Positions 11,217 to 21,632 of a DNA stretch of 28,889 nt are shown piece by piece. Positions within the stretch are counted from its first letter, which is position 1; the number at the start of each line of letters is the position of its first letter. Source of the stretch: Saksenaea vasiformis B4078 (lineage: Eukaryota; Mucoromycota; Mucoromycetes; Mucorales; Saksenaeaceae); NCBI GenBank assembly GCA_000697055.1, contig JNDT01002047.1:1-28889 (forward strand). Reading direction: 5' to 3'. A model generated the notes under the pieces. It saw only the letters and a program-made list of their open reading frames with translations. It had not been told where the DNA came from and did not search any database. The translations under genes were made by a program, and so were the position numbers.

Positions 11217-11247
11217 TTATCATATTTATCGGAGATTATCGCGATAG
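11217..11247. promoter_or_regulatory. Cluster of GATA-factor sites upstream of glutamine synthetase
   Basis: TTATC (the inverse of GATAA) occurs at 11217-11221, 11226-11230 and 11236-11240, and GATAG at 11243-11247. Another TTATC is at 11326-11330. Fungal AreA/Nit2-type GATA factors bind such sites, often in clusters, to activate nitrogen-assimilation genes. The cluster lies about 150-180 bases before the start codon. Function is inferred. Confidence 0.5.
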
Positions 11248-11303
11248 TATAACGGCGACAGACGATTACCTAAAAGCAGAGCACTGCCCCGCTTTAACGG
11301 CAC

Positions 11304-11310
11304 TGACTCA
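11304..11310. promoter_or_regulatory. TGACTCA (Gcn4/AP-1-type) site
   Basis: Exact TGACTCA, the core site of Gcn4/CPC-1-type bZIP factors of general amino-acid control, 89 bases before the glutamine synthetase ATG. A TATTTATT (11336-11343) follows as a possible TATA element, then a pyrimidine-rich leader. Confidence 0.5.
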
Positions 11311-11398
11311 TTGAAACGCAGTCCTTTATCATCCCTATTTATTGCTCCAACCGCGCACCTCTTGTTTCTTTTCCTGTTATCCCTTTTTCCTTCCTACA

Positions 11399-13818
11399 AT
11401 GGCTCACGAAGCTCGTCTCAATACAGTGGTTGAAAGTCTTACCAAGGCCCCCCGTAACATCGCCTTCCCTACCAAAAATGGCCGCCTTCAATCTGTCTCG
11501 GAGATCTATGGTCAGAATGTATTCTCACTGAAAGAGATGTCAAAGATGCTTCCAAAGCCAGTCTACAAGAGCTTCGTCAAGCAACTGAAGGGCAACCAAA
11601 CTCTTGATAAGGTCACAGCTGATGCCATCGCTCATGCTGTCAAGGTCTGGTCCATTGAGCGCGGTGCCACCCACTTCACCCATTGGTTCCAACCTCTGAA
11701 CGACTCTACCGCAGAAAAGCACGATTCGTTTTTGACACTCAAGTCAAACTATGTCAACGGATTTGAAGAGGTACGTGGGGAAGAATCATGGATAGATGAT
11801 TCTAATCGTCAGTACAACAGGTTACCGCTATTGAATCCTTCTCCGGATCACAGTTGTTGCAGTCTGAGCCAGATGCTTCATCCTTCCCTTCAGGTGGTAT
11901 GCGTACTACTTTTGAGGCACGTGGTTACACTGTGTGGGACACCAAGAGGTAAGAGAAAGAAAGGAGGTATACTGGGAAATGAAATCTCATGTCGATTTCA
12001 GTCCTATGTTTATCCAGGACGGACCCCATGGGACAGCCATTTTGTATATTCCTTCCGTCTTTATTTCTTATAACGGTGAGGCCTTGGACGAGAAATCCGT
12101 ACTTTTGCGATCATCCGAGCTCTTGAACAAAGCTGCATTGGACGTTCTCAACCTGGTTGAACCTAAGGATGAAGGTACATGTGTAAAGAGAGAGTAGAAA
12201 TCGGTGGAACTAACCATACTGTTTAGATCATCCACGCGCCAAGCATGTTTACACCACCCTCGGAACAGAACAAGAATTCTTCTTCATCGACAGAGCATTA
12301 TACACCCTCCGCCCAGATCTTAAGATCACCGGACGCACATTGTTGGGTGGTCTTCCCCCACGCCATCAGCAATTGGAAGATCATTATTTCGGTAAAATCC
12401 CGACCCGCGTGTTGGCTGCCATCAGCGAATGTGAATATGAACTCGCCAAATTGGGTGTCCCTGTCAAGACTCGCCACAACGAAGTAGCCCCTGCCCAATT
12501 CGAAATTGCACCTATCTTCGAAGAGGCCATGCTGTCAGTGGACCACAACATGTTGACCATGGATGTTATCCACCGTGTGGCCCATCGTCACAAACTCAAG
12601 GTACTTTTCCATGAGAAGCCTTTCCGTGGTGTGAACGGTTCTGGAAAACACTGTAACTGGAGTATGTCTACGGATCAAGGTGAAAACCTGTTGGATCCCT
12701 CGTCCACGCCAGAGACGAACTATCGCTTCCTGCTCTTCTTGGTTGCTGTGCTCAAGGCTGTGCATGATCACGGTGACCTTCTTCGCGCTGGTATCGCATC
12801 TGCATCTAATGATCACCGTCTCGGTGCACACGAGGCCCCTCCCGGTATCATTTCTGTTTTCTTGGGTAGTCAATTGAATGAGGTCCTCAATGCGGTGGAG
12901 GAAGGTCGTCCAGTCAACCTGGGTGTTACAGAATTGCATAACGTCCGTGTCCAGGGTACCGTTCTGGACCTCAAGGTCGCTTCGTTGCCTAGCATTGCTC
13001 GTGATTTGACCGATCGTAACCGAACCTCGCCTTTTGCTTTCACTGGTAACAAGTTTGAATTCCGTGCTGTCGGCTCCAAGCAATCCGTCTCCTTCCCTGT
13101 CACCCTCCTCAACTCTGCTGTCGCCTCTGCCCTTCAAGAAGTTCACGCTGCTCTCAAGAAACAGATGGGTGATAAGCCCGTGGCATCGGTCGACGATCAG
13201 CTCGCTGTTATTCGTCAATTCATCAAAGCCTCCAAGCCAATCCGTTTCGAAGGCGACAACTATTCCGAGGAATGGGTCCAGGAGGCCGCCAAACGTGGAT
13301 TACCCAACATCATTAACAGCCCCGACGCGTTCCGCTGCCTCCTTAAACAAGTCAACTCCGACATGTTGAAGCGTCTTGGTGTCTTCTCTGATGCCGAACT
13401 GAACTCTCGTTACCATATTCTGATTGAGAAATATGCAAAGGATGTCACGATCGAAGCCCAGACATTGATTACCATGGTTACGCAACAAGTGTTGCCCGCG
13501 GCATATCAGTATCGGCGCGAATTGGCCGAATCTGCATCTCATATGAAGGAGATCGGTGTTGAAGCGGCGCCGGAAATTCAGTTGCTAAATGAGCTCACCC
13601 CCGTCGTGGCTGGTCTGCAAGAACGTACCCGGGCTCTGAAACAACTCATGATTGACATGGATAGCATTACTGATCTTGTCACTTTGGCAGAGGATGCCAG
13701 CAAAAAGGTGCTTCCTGCCATGGAAGCAGTCCGTGAACTGGCAGACAAGCTGGAGCGTGCAGTAGCCGACAAATTGTGGCCATTGCCCAAGTATACGGAG
13801 TTATTCTTGAACATCTAA
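11399..13818 (+). CDS. Glutamine synthetase, type III
   Basis: Predicted 754-residue type III glutamine synthetase, which joins ammonium to glutamate using ATP. Exons: 11399-11770, 11821-11948, 12002-12174, 12227-13818, with introns of 50-53 bases and all phases matching. The length and blocks fit GSIII rather than the ~350-residue GSII usual in fungi. [10 protein letters not shown] (about 237-246) carries metal-binding Glu. [16 protein letters not shown] starts near 265. [18 protein letters not shown] spans about 353-370. [16 protein letters not shown] (about 489-504) is a GSIII signature. The long helical C-terminus is also typical of this type. The ATG in CTACAATGGCT begins [10 protein letters not shown]; an upstream in-frame start would add a hydrophobic leader inside the pyrimidine tract and is less likely. 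GATA and TGACTCA sites upstream suggest nitrogen or amino-acid control. A membrane-protein gene follows on the same strand, 282 bases after the stop. Confidence 0.95.
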
Positions 13819-13905
13819 AAAAAATTTTTATTGGTTTCTGATTCTGTAAAATAACATCGACACACTCTCTTCCCTCCCTTCCTATTTCATCAAAAAACGA
13901 TGCTG

Positions 13906-13911
13906 AATAAA
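13906..13911 (+). terminator. Poly(A) signal of glutamine synthetase
   Basis: AATAAA 87 bases after the stop codon, in AT-rich sequence. Confidence 0.6.
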
Positions 13912-14100
13912 AAAATATAGTTTTTGTGCATATGCTAAGCTTTTTGCGACCTCTCCATGGTGAGACCATGAGTCTTCGGAACAACCAGAAAATTTAACTA
14001 GTACCAAATATGGAAATGAATCAGAGGAAACCGTAGGTCGGATGAGCCTGATTTCTATAAGCCCTGTCTCATTTTCGCGGGTTTCTTTTGTTCTTTTGTG

Positions 14101-15553
14101 ATGGCCAACTTCCAAAAAATTGTAAGCTACCCCAACTCTACTATCAATATGTATAACATTTTCTTACTCTGATCCATGCCCAGATCCGACGAATAGGGCA
14201 TTCCCGATGGACTAAAGCTTATCTTGCCCTAGCATGTTTCCAGGGGATCGTTGTCTGTGCCCTGCAGTTCACGCTTGTCTATTATACTGGAAGTCAGATA
14301 GCCGCAGTTTATGATGCGCTGGACAAAACGCTGGATCATGCGCAAGATATCAGCGAGATCCTGGAGATGCAAATCGTGAACGCCTTGGAACGTATGGGCA
14401 GAATGACTATTGAGAACGTTATGTTTGGAGGCTTTCAAATTTGGTTCGTTGCCATGGCTTTGGATGCTGTAAGTTCGAACTTCTCTCCTTATTTTCTGGA
14501 AGTGCTCAAATAGTTTGACGTAGACGATCTATCAAAACGCAGCGGAAGTGATTGCTCTAGCTATCCTCAACGGTTTATGCTCGATAATGGCGGTTCTACA
14601 AGTAGTTAACGCTAAACGGTGGCGCAGGATACTGTCCAACATCCCCCTAGCCACACAAATCGATATATCAGTTAAGCCGCTCGATGTCGCTATCGTCATT
14701 GAAATCACGGCGTCCGTCATTCTCTGCCTGTCGGCTGTATGCTTTGCTTATCTTTCCTATATTATTGTTCGCGAGTTTGGCTGGGTAATTTACAAAAAGA
14801 TAGGAGCTGATGTTGCCATTCAACGTAAGTGCCACGATCTTCATAATTTGCCCTTCAGAGTATATAATGTATGTTATGTCTCTTATCTAGGCATGTATCG
14901 AACCTTCCAGTTTTTCGTCCTTGCTCTCAAAATTGACACATTTATTGAGTTTATGATTTCTGTGTTTAACGTAATTTCAGTTGTCATGGTATCAACGCAA
15001 TCTCTGGAATGGATGAAAGACTGGCAAACTTGGTACCAACTTGTCATTGCTTTCTTGGTGCTTCCCATGCTTTACTTTGGCCGGAAAACAGTAATGACCT
15101 GCGTTATGTAAACATTATCTCATGACATCTGTAGGTTTCCGCGGAAAGTAAGCCACGCATGCTTGTATTTGTCTTGTTCCAGATCTTAGTACTGGTACAA
15201 TTCGTGATTATGCTGATGGGAACTGTGGAAGTGGATATCTGGTACATTGGTTTATGTTTCGGTAAGAAGACTGACAAATTTCGTGCTGCTAAGCGACTAA
15301 CACCGACCTCTTTTCCTGGTAGTGTGCTTCGGTATATTCTGTGCGATAGTAAGTTCATGCAGTATTGACAACGTTTTAAACTCTTCTGACAATTTGCTAG
15401 GCAACGGCTGTCCTTGCTATCCTTTGCATGCGAAACTTCAATATGGGCCTGGCACCACACGTTCAACGAGGATCAAACAAAAATAGACACCCGGAGAACA
15501 TGGAGTTGAATAAGCAGGATTCCGGGTCATCGTGGAAAATCGATGACGACTAA
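14101..15553 (+). CDS. Multi-pass membrane protein, unknown function
   Basis: Predicted 370-residue integral membrane protein. Exons: 14101-14121, 14184-14468, 14524-14824, 14891-15090, 15135-15261, 15323-15348 (a 26-base microexon), 15401-15553; every phase closes. It starts MANFQKI and has about seven hydrophobic segments, around AYLALACFQGIVVCALQFTL, IWFVAMALDATIYQNA, EVIALAILNGLCSIMAVL, IVIEITASVILCLSAVCFAY, FMISVFNVISVVMV, LVIAFLVLPMLYF, VLFQILVLVQFVIMLM and a last one split over the microexon (FGIFCAIATAVLAILC). The polar C-terminal tail contains NKNRHPENMELNKQDSGSS. It resembles a kind of uncharacterised fungal polytopic protein with a conserved segment like ALDATIYQN. I cannot name a family or substrate. 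It converges on the SRRM1-like gene. Confidence 0.8.
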
Positions 15554-15559
15554 TTTATT
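15554..15559 (-). terminator. Possible poly(A) signal of the SRRM1-like gene
   Basis: TTTATT on the plus strand (AATAAA on the minus strand), abutting the stop codon of the converging membrane-protein gene and about 150 bases beyond the SRRM1-like stop. Confidence 0.45.
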
Positions 15560-15659
15560 TGTATGCATGTATACCATTTCACGCTCTTTCTCTCTCTTCC
15601 CCTTCTAATCATTCTGCCAATACTTATTTAATTGTCATGAAAAGACCACACTACCCCGT

Positions 15660-15665
15660 AATAAA
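15660..15665 (+). terminator. Poly(A) signal of the membrane-protein gene
   Basis: AATAAA 106 bases after the stop and only 44 bases from the converging SRRM1-like stop codon, so the two transcripts' 3' ends probably overlap. Confidence 0.5.
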
Positions 15666-15709
15666 CAATGTCTACTATAGTCGGAGTAAGAGTCATTTGC
15701 TTGATGAGA

Positions 15710-17383
15710 TTAGAAACGCTGAGATTCACGTCGCTTCTTCATTGATTCCAACGCCTGGCTTCGCAATCGCTCGGTATCCTATTGGTTCGTGTTACAGCAA
15801 TGCTCATCACATGTCACAGCTCATGTAGTATTACCTTTGACGGATCATGATCTTTCATGTTATCCTCATCGTCGTCCCAACGCGATTTTACCTGTGTCTC
15901 TTCCTTGCCTTGCTGTTTTTCATCTACCTCCATTTCCTCAACTTTCGACGATTCGCTTTTCAACGAGGATCTCCTTCGTTCCTGTCGGCGTGGCTCGCTG
16001 GGACTTCTGCTATTTCTTCTCTTCTTCGGGCTTGGACTCCTGCTATACCGGTGCACGCTTCGGCTTCTACTTCTTCTCCTTCGCGATCGTGACCTATCGC
16101 GGCGCCGATAGCTACTGTCACGGTCTCTCCAGCTGCTGCGGTAATCATCTCTCGAGCGATATTCGCGACCATAATCCCCGCTGTAGCGATCCTGTCGGCT
16201 GGATCGTCGATCAGGCGAGCGTGATCTGTATCTGCGGGAAGGTGGCGATCGACTTCGCGTTCGGCTCGACGGTCGAGGATAATCATCCTGAACCAGCATC
16301 AGAGAATGTCACAAAGCCCAACAATGACCACTTACAAATCTAGATTTACGTTCCCGAGATCGCTGTCTTACTGGCGATTGATCTCGACTTCTGCTACGAC
16401 TTCGACTTCGACTTCTAGGTGGTCTATCACTCTATAGTACTACGTTAATCTACCAATCTCAACGATACCATTACTTACAAATCGCTTTCTTTCTCGTGAT
16501 CTTGGCTTTGGTGATCGACTGCGACTGCGACTACGACTACGACTTCTACCCGACTAATTGCCCTCGTTCAGCTGAAAATTCATTGCAGCCTGCAGTTACT
16601 TACGAAGCGAGATTTCCGTCCAGTATCCTTGTTGTCATTCTCGCGTTGCTCCATCAACTCCATCTCTTTTCGTTTTCGGATGGCTTCCATTACCGCATTT
16701 TGTCGTGCCTTTAGTAATGCTTCATGTTCCTGTAATCCCAGAATATTTCAACAAACGATCGTCTAATGCTAATTCTCACCTTTTTCTGACGCAGTTCCTC
16801 TTTCTTCTGCTCTAAGAATGCCTTTGGAATACCACCTACAGCGTCCTGTGCACTCAGCAGTAGCCTCCACAGCTCTAGAATGAATGGTTGTGTGTTTTTC
16901 TCCAGAAAGCCCGTCAAGTTGATCTGCATCATCTTCGGATCAGGATTCTATTAATTTCGTCATTAGCTAGCCCTTTCATTCAGCAAGGCTTATCTTTACC
17001 TCCTCCTCTAACAGTCCAAATGTAAAATCGATAACTACTTCATCTTCGAATCCGAGCAATTGGGTAATACGGTTGCTTATCCATGGCTTAATGACATCAA
17101 GATTGACTTTTTTAATATCCACCTAATAAGTAAATAAGCAATACAAACATTGCTTAGTTGGATTGCTGCTACAATAGCTTTGGTGTAAAAGCTTTCCAAT
17201 CAAGTTATAGGAGACACGTACCTTTTTATCAAAGTCGGAAGGAAATTTCATGGACTGCAACAACTTTTTTTGTTTGTTGCTGAACCGAGTATCCTGGTCG
17301 CTACTCGTTCCCTAAAAGTTCATTTAATATCAGTTACACCCACCCTTGGATCCACATACCTTAAAGAACCCAGCGTCTCCCAT
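15710..17383 (-). CDS. SRRM1/SRm160-like splicing coactivator (PWI + RS)
   Basis: Predicted 399-residue nuclear splicing coactivator of the SRRM1 family, which bridges SR proteins and snRNPs and associates with the exon-junction complex. Exons (minus): 17383-17360, 17311-17222, 17122-17000, 16947-16780, 16729-16604, 16553-16479, 16431-16336, 16287-15835, 15754-15710; all phases close. The N-terminus MGDAGFFKGTSSDQDTRFSN is the family hallmark. The PWI domain covers about residues 27-130: KPWISNRITQLLGFEDEVV, then NPDPKMMQINLTGFLEKN and GIPKAFLEQKKEELRQKK. A helical linker, several RS stretches (SRSRSRSRSRSP) and an acidic tail with VEEMEVDEKQ follow. The last 15-codon exon ends in SMKKRRESQRF. 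Three consecutive RS-region exons (5, 6 and 7) each end in R-F just before a GTAAGT donor. It converges with the membrane-protein gene, whose stop is 156 bases away. Confidence 0.93.
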
Positions 17384-17472
17384 GATCAACGAATCAAGAA
17401 GAATTCAAGCTACAGCTTTTGGGTCGATTTGGCTAACGGAATTTCACTCCCGAGTTTCGCTCCACGCACCCC

Positions 17473-17513
17473 ATTGGCGCACCCACCAAATGACGTCAAT
17501 AAAATCAACCAAT
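17473..17513. promoter_or_regulatory. CRE palindrome flanked by CCAAT boxes
   Basis: TGACGTCA (17491-17498), the full palindromic CRE/ATF site, lies between a minus-strand CCAAT (17473-17477) and a plus-strand CCAAT (17509-17513). This is 90-130 bases upstream of the SRRM1-like ATG. The arrangement fits a basal promoter bound by NF-Y/HAP and a bZIP factor. Function inferred from motifs only. Confidence 0.5.
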
Positions 17514-17599
17514 CATTTAACTCTTTATCTTTACCTCACAGGTGCGCATCAGTCTTCATTCCACAAGAAGACAAAACCCGGGCCTAACAAAGAGGCTGG

Positions 17600-19111
17600 A
17601 TGGCAGCTCTATAACCGCCTTACCACTTGATAGGTGGATAAATAAAAAAATCCTTGATCGAGACTTCGATTGCCATATACCGGGTGACCATCGCTGTGAA
17701 TTACAATGAATTCCTGCAGATGCAATCACCCAAGACCATAGAAAACAAATAGATTTGTTAAACATGATGGTAAACCTTACCAAAGGAGAACTGGTTAGGG
17801 CCAACCGTTGCGAAGACTCGCACCTAACTATGGGGTCACACCTTAGTAGAACCTCTCCGCAGCGGTGTAAAAGAAAGTCTAAAGAAATGGCTGTAGCTAA
17901 TTGTTTCTTCAGATAAGAAAAATACATTCCTTTCAAGCTGTCGTTGGAGTGCTGCATGAAGACAAAACCTTCGTCACTTGAGAAGGCAAATACTTGATCT
18001 TGTGCTACATGGAAGAGAATAAAGTAATCTACTTTTTTCAAGTTGATTGGAGTTTATTATAAACATAAACAGCATACCAAACTTGACACCACGTAAATCG
18101 TCTTTTTTGTGGAAGCATCGCCATCAGTGAATGCGCTTTTTTTTTATCTTTTTGCATACTCTATATCAGAAGATAATGTAAGGAATTGCTGCAAGCAGAC
18201 CTACAAAGCATAAAACAAATCGGTCGTTAATAGATGATGAAGGAAAGAAAATAAAATTTTTAAGAGGGAAGCTTCCTGACTTCTCATATCTTTACTGACG
18301 CTGCTGATCGACATCAACAAGCATCTCAGATCCAAAATATCATTACTATAGCAATCACTACATTGTTGCGGAACAAAGCACAAACAGACGTATTCAATTG
18401 CCCCGCACCATGACCATAAGGTATACGGTTTCCTCATAGGTTAGGTCGAAACTACATCTCTTGGCTGACGTTAAAGTGAAACGTTATCGATCATAATAGC
18501 ATTACACTAGAAGTCTCTGTAATACCTCGGCTCCATATAGAGATAATAACTATGAACTGTCCACCTCGATTTTCCTGCCTGTAAGCTTGTAAGTATAGTT
18601 CCTTCAAACTAGCTGATCCGTGTATCATTAATCCGTGGAGAATACCAGCTCACTGCTATAACTAGGTGATGACAGGTCGTTTGGGCCGCGTTAATTATTT
18701 AGTTGTACACACTGGTCAATTAATGCAGCGATGATCCTTGTACAACAAATATTTTGTCATATTTTGACCAGGAGAAATGAGATGCATAATAACTTTCCAT
18801 TTTTGTTATATGCACCTGTAGAACCTTCACGGGAATAGTAACGATCAACTTCCTAGCTGAACTCATATGGAAGATATGTGGTGCATGTGAAATGACAAGT
18901 TACGTCAAATTGGTACCATGGATCTCGGTAAGATGGAATTGGTATCAGTTTTAGTTAAGTGGTGTGATGATGATCGACCAATCGTGATCCCTATGACAGA
19001 GATGAACAGAATGTCGACTATACCACACCGTGCCCTTACCAAATTTTTAACGGGACTGCGTCCTTACCGGTAATAACTGTAGCTAAGATTAACGTTTACT
19101 GAGGGGGAATA
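17600..19111. other. Gene-free stretch
   Basis: The only long frame is minus 18041-17556 (161 codons). It matches nothing I know and has no supporting structure. The rest is AT-rich with scattered stops on both strands. No tRNA-like B box or long repeat was seen. Confidence 0.55.
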
Positions 19112-19129
19112 GTTACCCTGCAGGGTAAC
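19112..19129. promoter_or_regulatory. 18-base perfect palindrome with opposed TTACCC sites
   Basis: GTTACCCTGCAGGGTAAC is perfectly self-complementary, 163 bases before the small ORF at 19292. It holds two inverted TTACCC half-sites like those bound by Myb/Reb1-type factors. A TTTAAATA (19225-19232) closer to the gene could serve as its TATA element. Confidence 0.45.
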
Positions 19130-19291
19130 CCTTCTTTTCCCGTCGGAAGAGGAAGATCGATCATCCGTCATTGGTGCCGTTTCACAAAGATTTTTGATGG
19201 CGCGGTAATGCGGAACATACCACCTTTAAATACAGCTTCTCTGGAAAATACAAATTACTTCCCTCTTTTCTTATTTTTTTTTTAATTGCCC

Positions 19292-19588
19292 ATGCTAAAC
19301 CGTATTATCACCAATATACGTGATCAATTGAATAAACCAAGTCAACGTGATAAACAGCCGCCTTCAGCAGGAGAAACCGATTATCGCAGGTCATCCGTTG
19401 ACGAAGGCCAGCCACATGGTGATTCCTTATCAAAGGTTAATTCCGCTCTTGTGGAAAGGCATTCCGTATCAGACGCTATTCCCATAAAACATAATGCAGT
19501 GCGACGACGATCTACCCTTTTTGGGATTTCAAACCACTCAACTGATGATTACATCCAAAAAGATTTGGTTTCAAGCTCTTGGAGCTGA
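19292..19588 (+). CDS. Small basic protein, unknown function
   Basis: Single-exon frame of 98 residues starting MLNRIITNIRDQLNKP. The ATG is the first in a T-rich leader and follows a TATA-like TTTAAATA by about 60 bases. The protein is hydrophilic, with no signal peptide or membrane segment. Near the C-terminus RRRSTLFG is a good match to a PKA/AGC-kinase site (R-R-x-S). The end, DDYIQKDLVSSSWS, looks like a defined C-terminal motif rather than random sequence. I infer a small phosphoprotein but cannot assign a function. It converges with the GT61 gene (202 bases between stops). Confidence 0.55.
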   Translation: MLNRIITNIRDQLNKPSQRDKQPPSAGETDYRRSSVDEGQPHGDSLSKVNSALVERHSVSDAIPIKHNAVRRRSTLFGISNHSTDDYIQKDLVSSSWS

Positions 19589-19789
19589 AGTACGAGTCAC
19601 GATATCCTTCCCCCCTTTTTCCCTTGTATATATATATATTTACTCTTCTGTACGTCATAAATATGCTATCAACAATGCGAAATCGACCTGCGCTTTCTTT
19701 TATGTAGTTTGAAAAGAACAAAAATCTATCAAATTTCTGAACAGCGATTATTTCGGAATTTTTTTCTTTCTTACGTCGGGAGACTACCA

Positions 19790-21632
19790 TTATTCGTACC
19801 AGTTTCCTCCAGTCCATGGCTCCGCCCCGCCATCCCATGCTTTAAGCTGGCCATTTTTCTGCGATCCATATACTGCTATCTCCATTGCAGTTCGACAGTC
19901 GTATCCACAGCACTTGTGTAAATCGCATATCTCACGATAGGTTGTCCCATTACGATCGAACTCATCCATCTCCTTTATCACTTTCTCAATAAATGGTCGA
20001 AATCGAAGGAGATCAATTTTACGAGGTGCATCTTTCATGTAGAATGACATTGCAATTGCTAGAGTACGATCCGTATCGTCGCTGTAGTCGTATCCATGTG
20101 TTGCCTTCAGCTTTTCTTTCATACAATCAGTTAGATCAGCATCATTTGACCATGAAATACATCGCTGGATTTCGTCCTCAGGTGGTAAGGGGAGATTGTG
20201 CAGGGACAGCATATATTTAGCATATTTGAGATCCGTTTCAACGCAGACCATGCTCCTACACTAAACGCCTCAATTTAGTATCATTCAGCAAGGTCAAGGG
20301 TGCATACTTCAAAATTGTAGAATCGTCTCCCCATTGCCGTCATAACATAGGCAAACCACGGCTCTGAATAGCCTCTACCATCAATGCTAATAACAACTCC
20401 GTTATCTTTCATGAAAACTGCTGCTCCTTCTTGTGATCCATGCGGCGTTACTAGTATTTCAACATCATGCAATAAATAGGCTGTAGCGGCAAGCGAGCAT
20501 CCATGATCAAAATCAATCTCTTTGATTGCATAATTGGTGTTGTAGATTCTGGAAGACAACTTCAATGCATCGATCAATTCTTGCACGTTAGTCACATGTC
20601 TGGAATGACGATTGATAATGGCAATTGTTCGTCGTGCGGTGTTGTTATGGCCCGTGATCGTCGTGTGAACGCTGTCGACACATGCCAAATCTTCTTTCTT
20701 GCTTTGCTTCATAATGTTGTTAAATTGGTTGCCCTCGACATATAAACTCAACGCCTCTTGACGAAAAGACGCGTAGATTTTACTCTCAATGGGTTGTTCA
20801 CAATAATCCAAGTTGCAAGCTACTCCCGTACCTACAACCGCACGAGCAAAACAAATGGGTGTGTTGGGAATCATCACATGTTGGTCCGTTACAGCACTGT
20901 AGGTATTCAAGACAATGTCTTTGCCTCGCGTAATGAAATCAGTGGTTATGAGAGGGGGACGATTACGGACTGGAGGAGTAGCATAGGCCCGATAGGTCCA
21001 ACTGTCGTTGGTGGCATTGTGCATCTTCATCGATCTGGACAACAGGATCAGATCTAGGTGACGCTTCTTAATAATTACCGATATAATGGTAACAGGCCGT
21101 TAAATAGCATGTGTGAATAGTGCTCAGGATGGTATAATCCATATACAAATACAGTATCGTTCAAGTATCGGATGGTAGCACTGGGAGCTTTGTCCCTCTT
21201 CGACCTTACTACGGGAGAATAATAGTAATCTTCTGCTTCGTCAGCATTCATCAGATTGACAGAGAGATTGTCAACAGTGTTCATGATATCGTCCACGATG
21301 ATGAACCCCCCTTAATGATCAATTGAGTAACTTTAACAAAGAACAAGTGAAATTAGGTACCGACCTGTCTCTGCATCGATACAAAAGTTGTTAATCCGGC
21401 ATGTTTTTGATCTTCCTCGTCCTGAACAGATCCATGTGGACGAAGGGAGCTCATTGAGAGAAATGGTTGGACCAGGGAAACTTTCCAGCCATAGTTGCCT
21501 GGCGTAGGTAGCATAGTAAACATAATATAGAGTAAGTCCCGAGCTGAGAACAACTAACAGCCCGGTCAGAGACAGAAACTTCTTGGTGCGGAGCATCAGA
21601 CGTTTTTTTGTGTCTGCAAACGGTATCCGCAC
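19790..21632 (-). CDS. Glycosyltransferase family 61, type II membrane protein
   Basis: Predicted 565-residue Golgi/ER glycosyltransferase of the GT61 (DUF563) family, which includes EOGT and plant xylosyl/arabinosyltransferases. Exons (minus): 21632-21365, 21310-21079, 21034-20308, 20260-19790; introns of 44-54 bases, all in phase. A short basic N-terminus (KKRLMLRTKKF) precedes one transmembrane anchor at about residues 19-42, the type II topology of Golgi transferases. Family features are YGLYHPEHYSHMLFNGLLPL, IAIINRHSRHVTN (the RxxxRxxxN-like region), and near 360-375 EILVTPHGSQEGAAVF, corresponding to the GT61 HG(A/S) active-site region, followed by IDGRGYSEPWFAYVM. The donor sugar and acceptor cannot be told from sequence. 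The C-terminal part (from CVETDLKYAKY) has several Cys and ends WTGGNWYE. A 234-base repeat element sits about 290 bases upstream of the ATG. Confidence 0.85.

Noticed and set aside
12535..13218. Minus-strand 227-codon frame
   Set aside because: Antisense to the glutamine synthetase catalytic region.
15789..16343. Plus-strand 184-codon frame
   Set aside because: Antisense to the RS-rich exon of the SRRM1-like gene; the sense strand has clear family motifs.
17556..18041. Minus-strand frame of 161 codons upstream of the SRRM1-like gene
   Set aside because: Only length supports it. No recognisable domain, intron structure or promoter was seen, and it ends inside the likely promoter region of the neighbouring gene.
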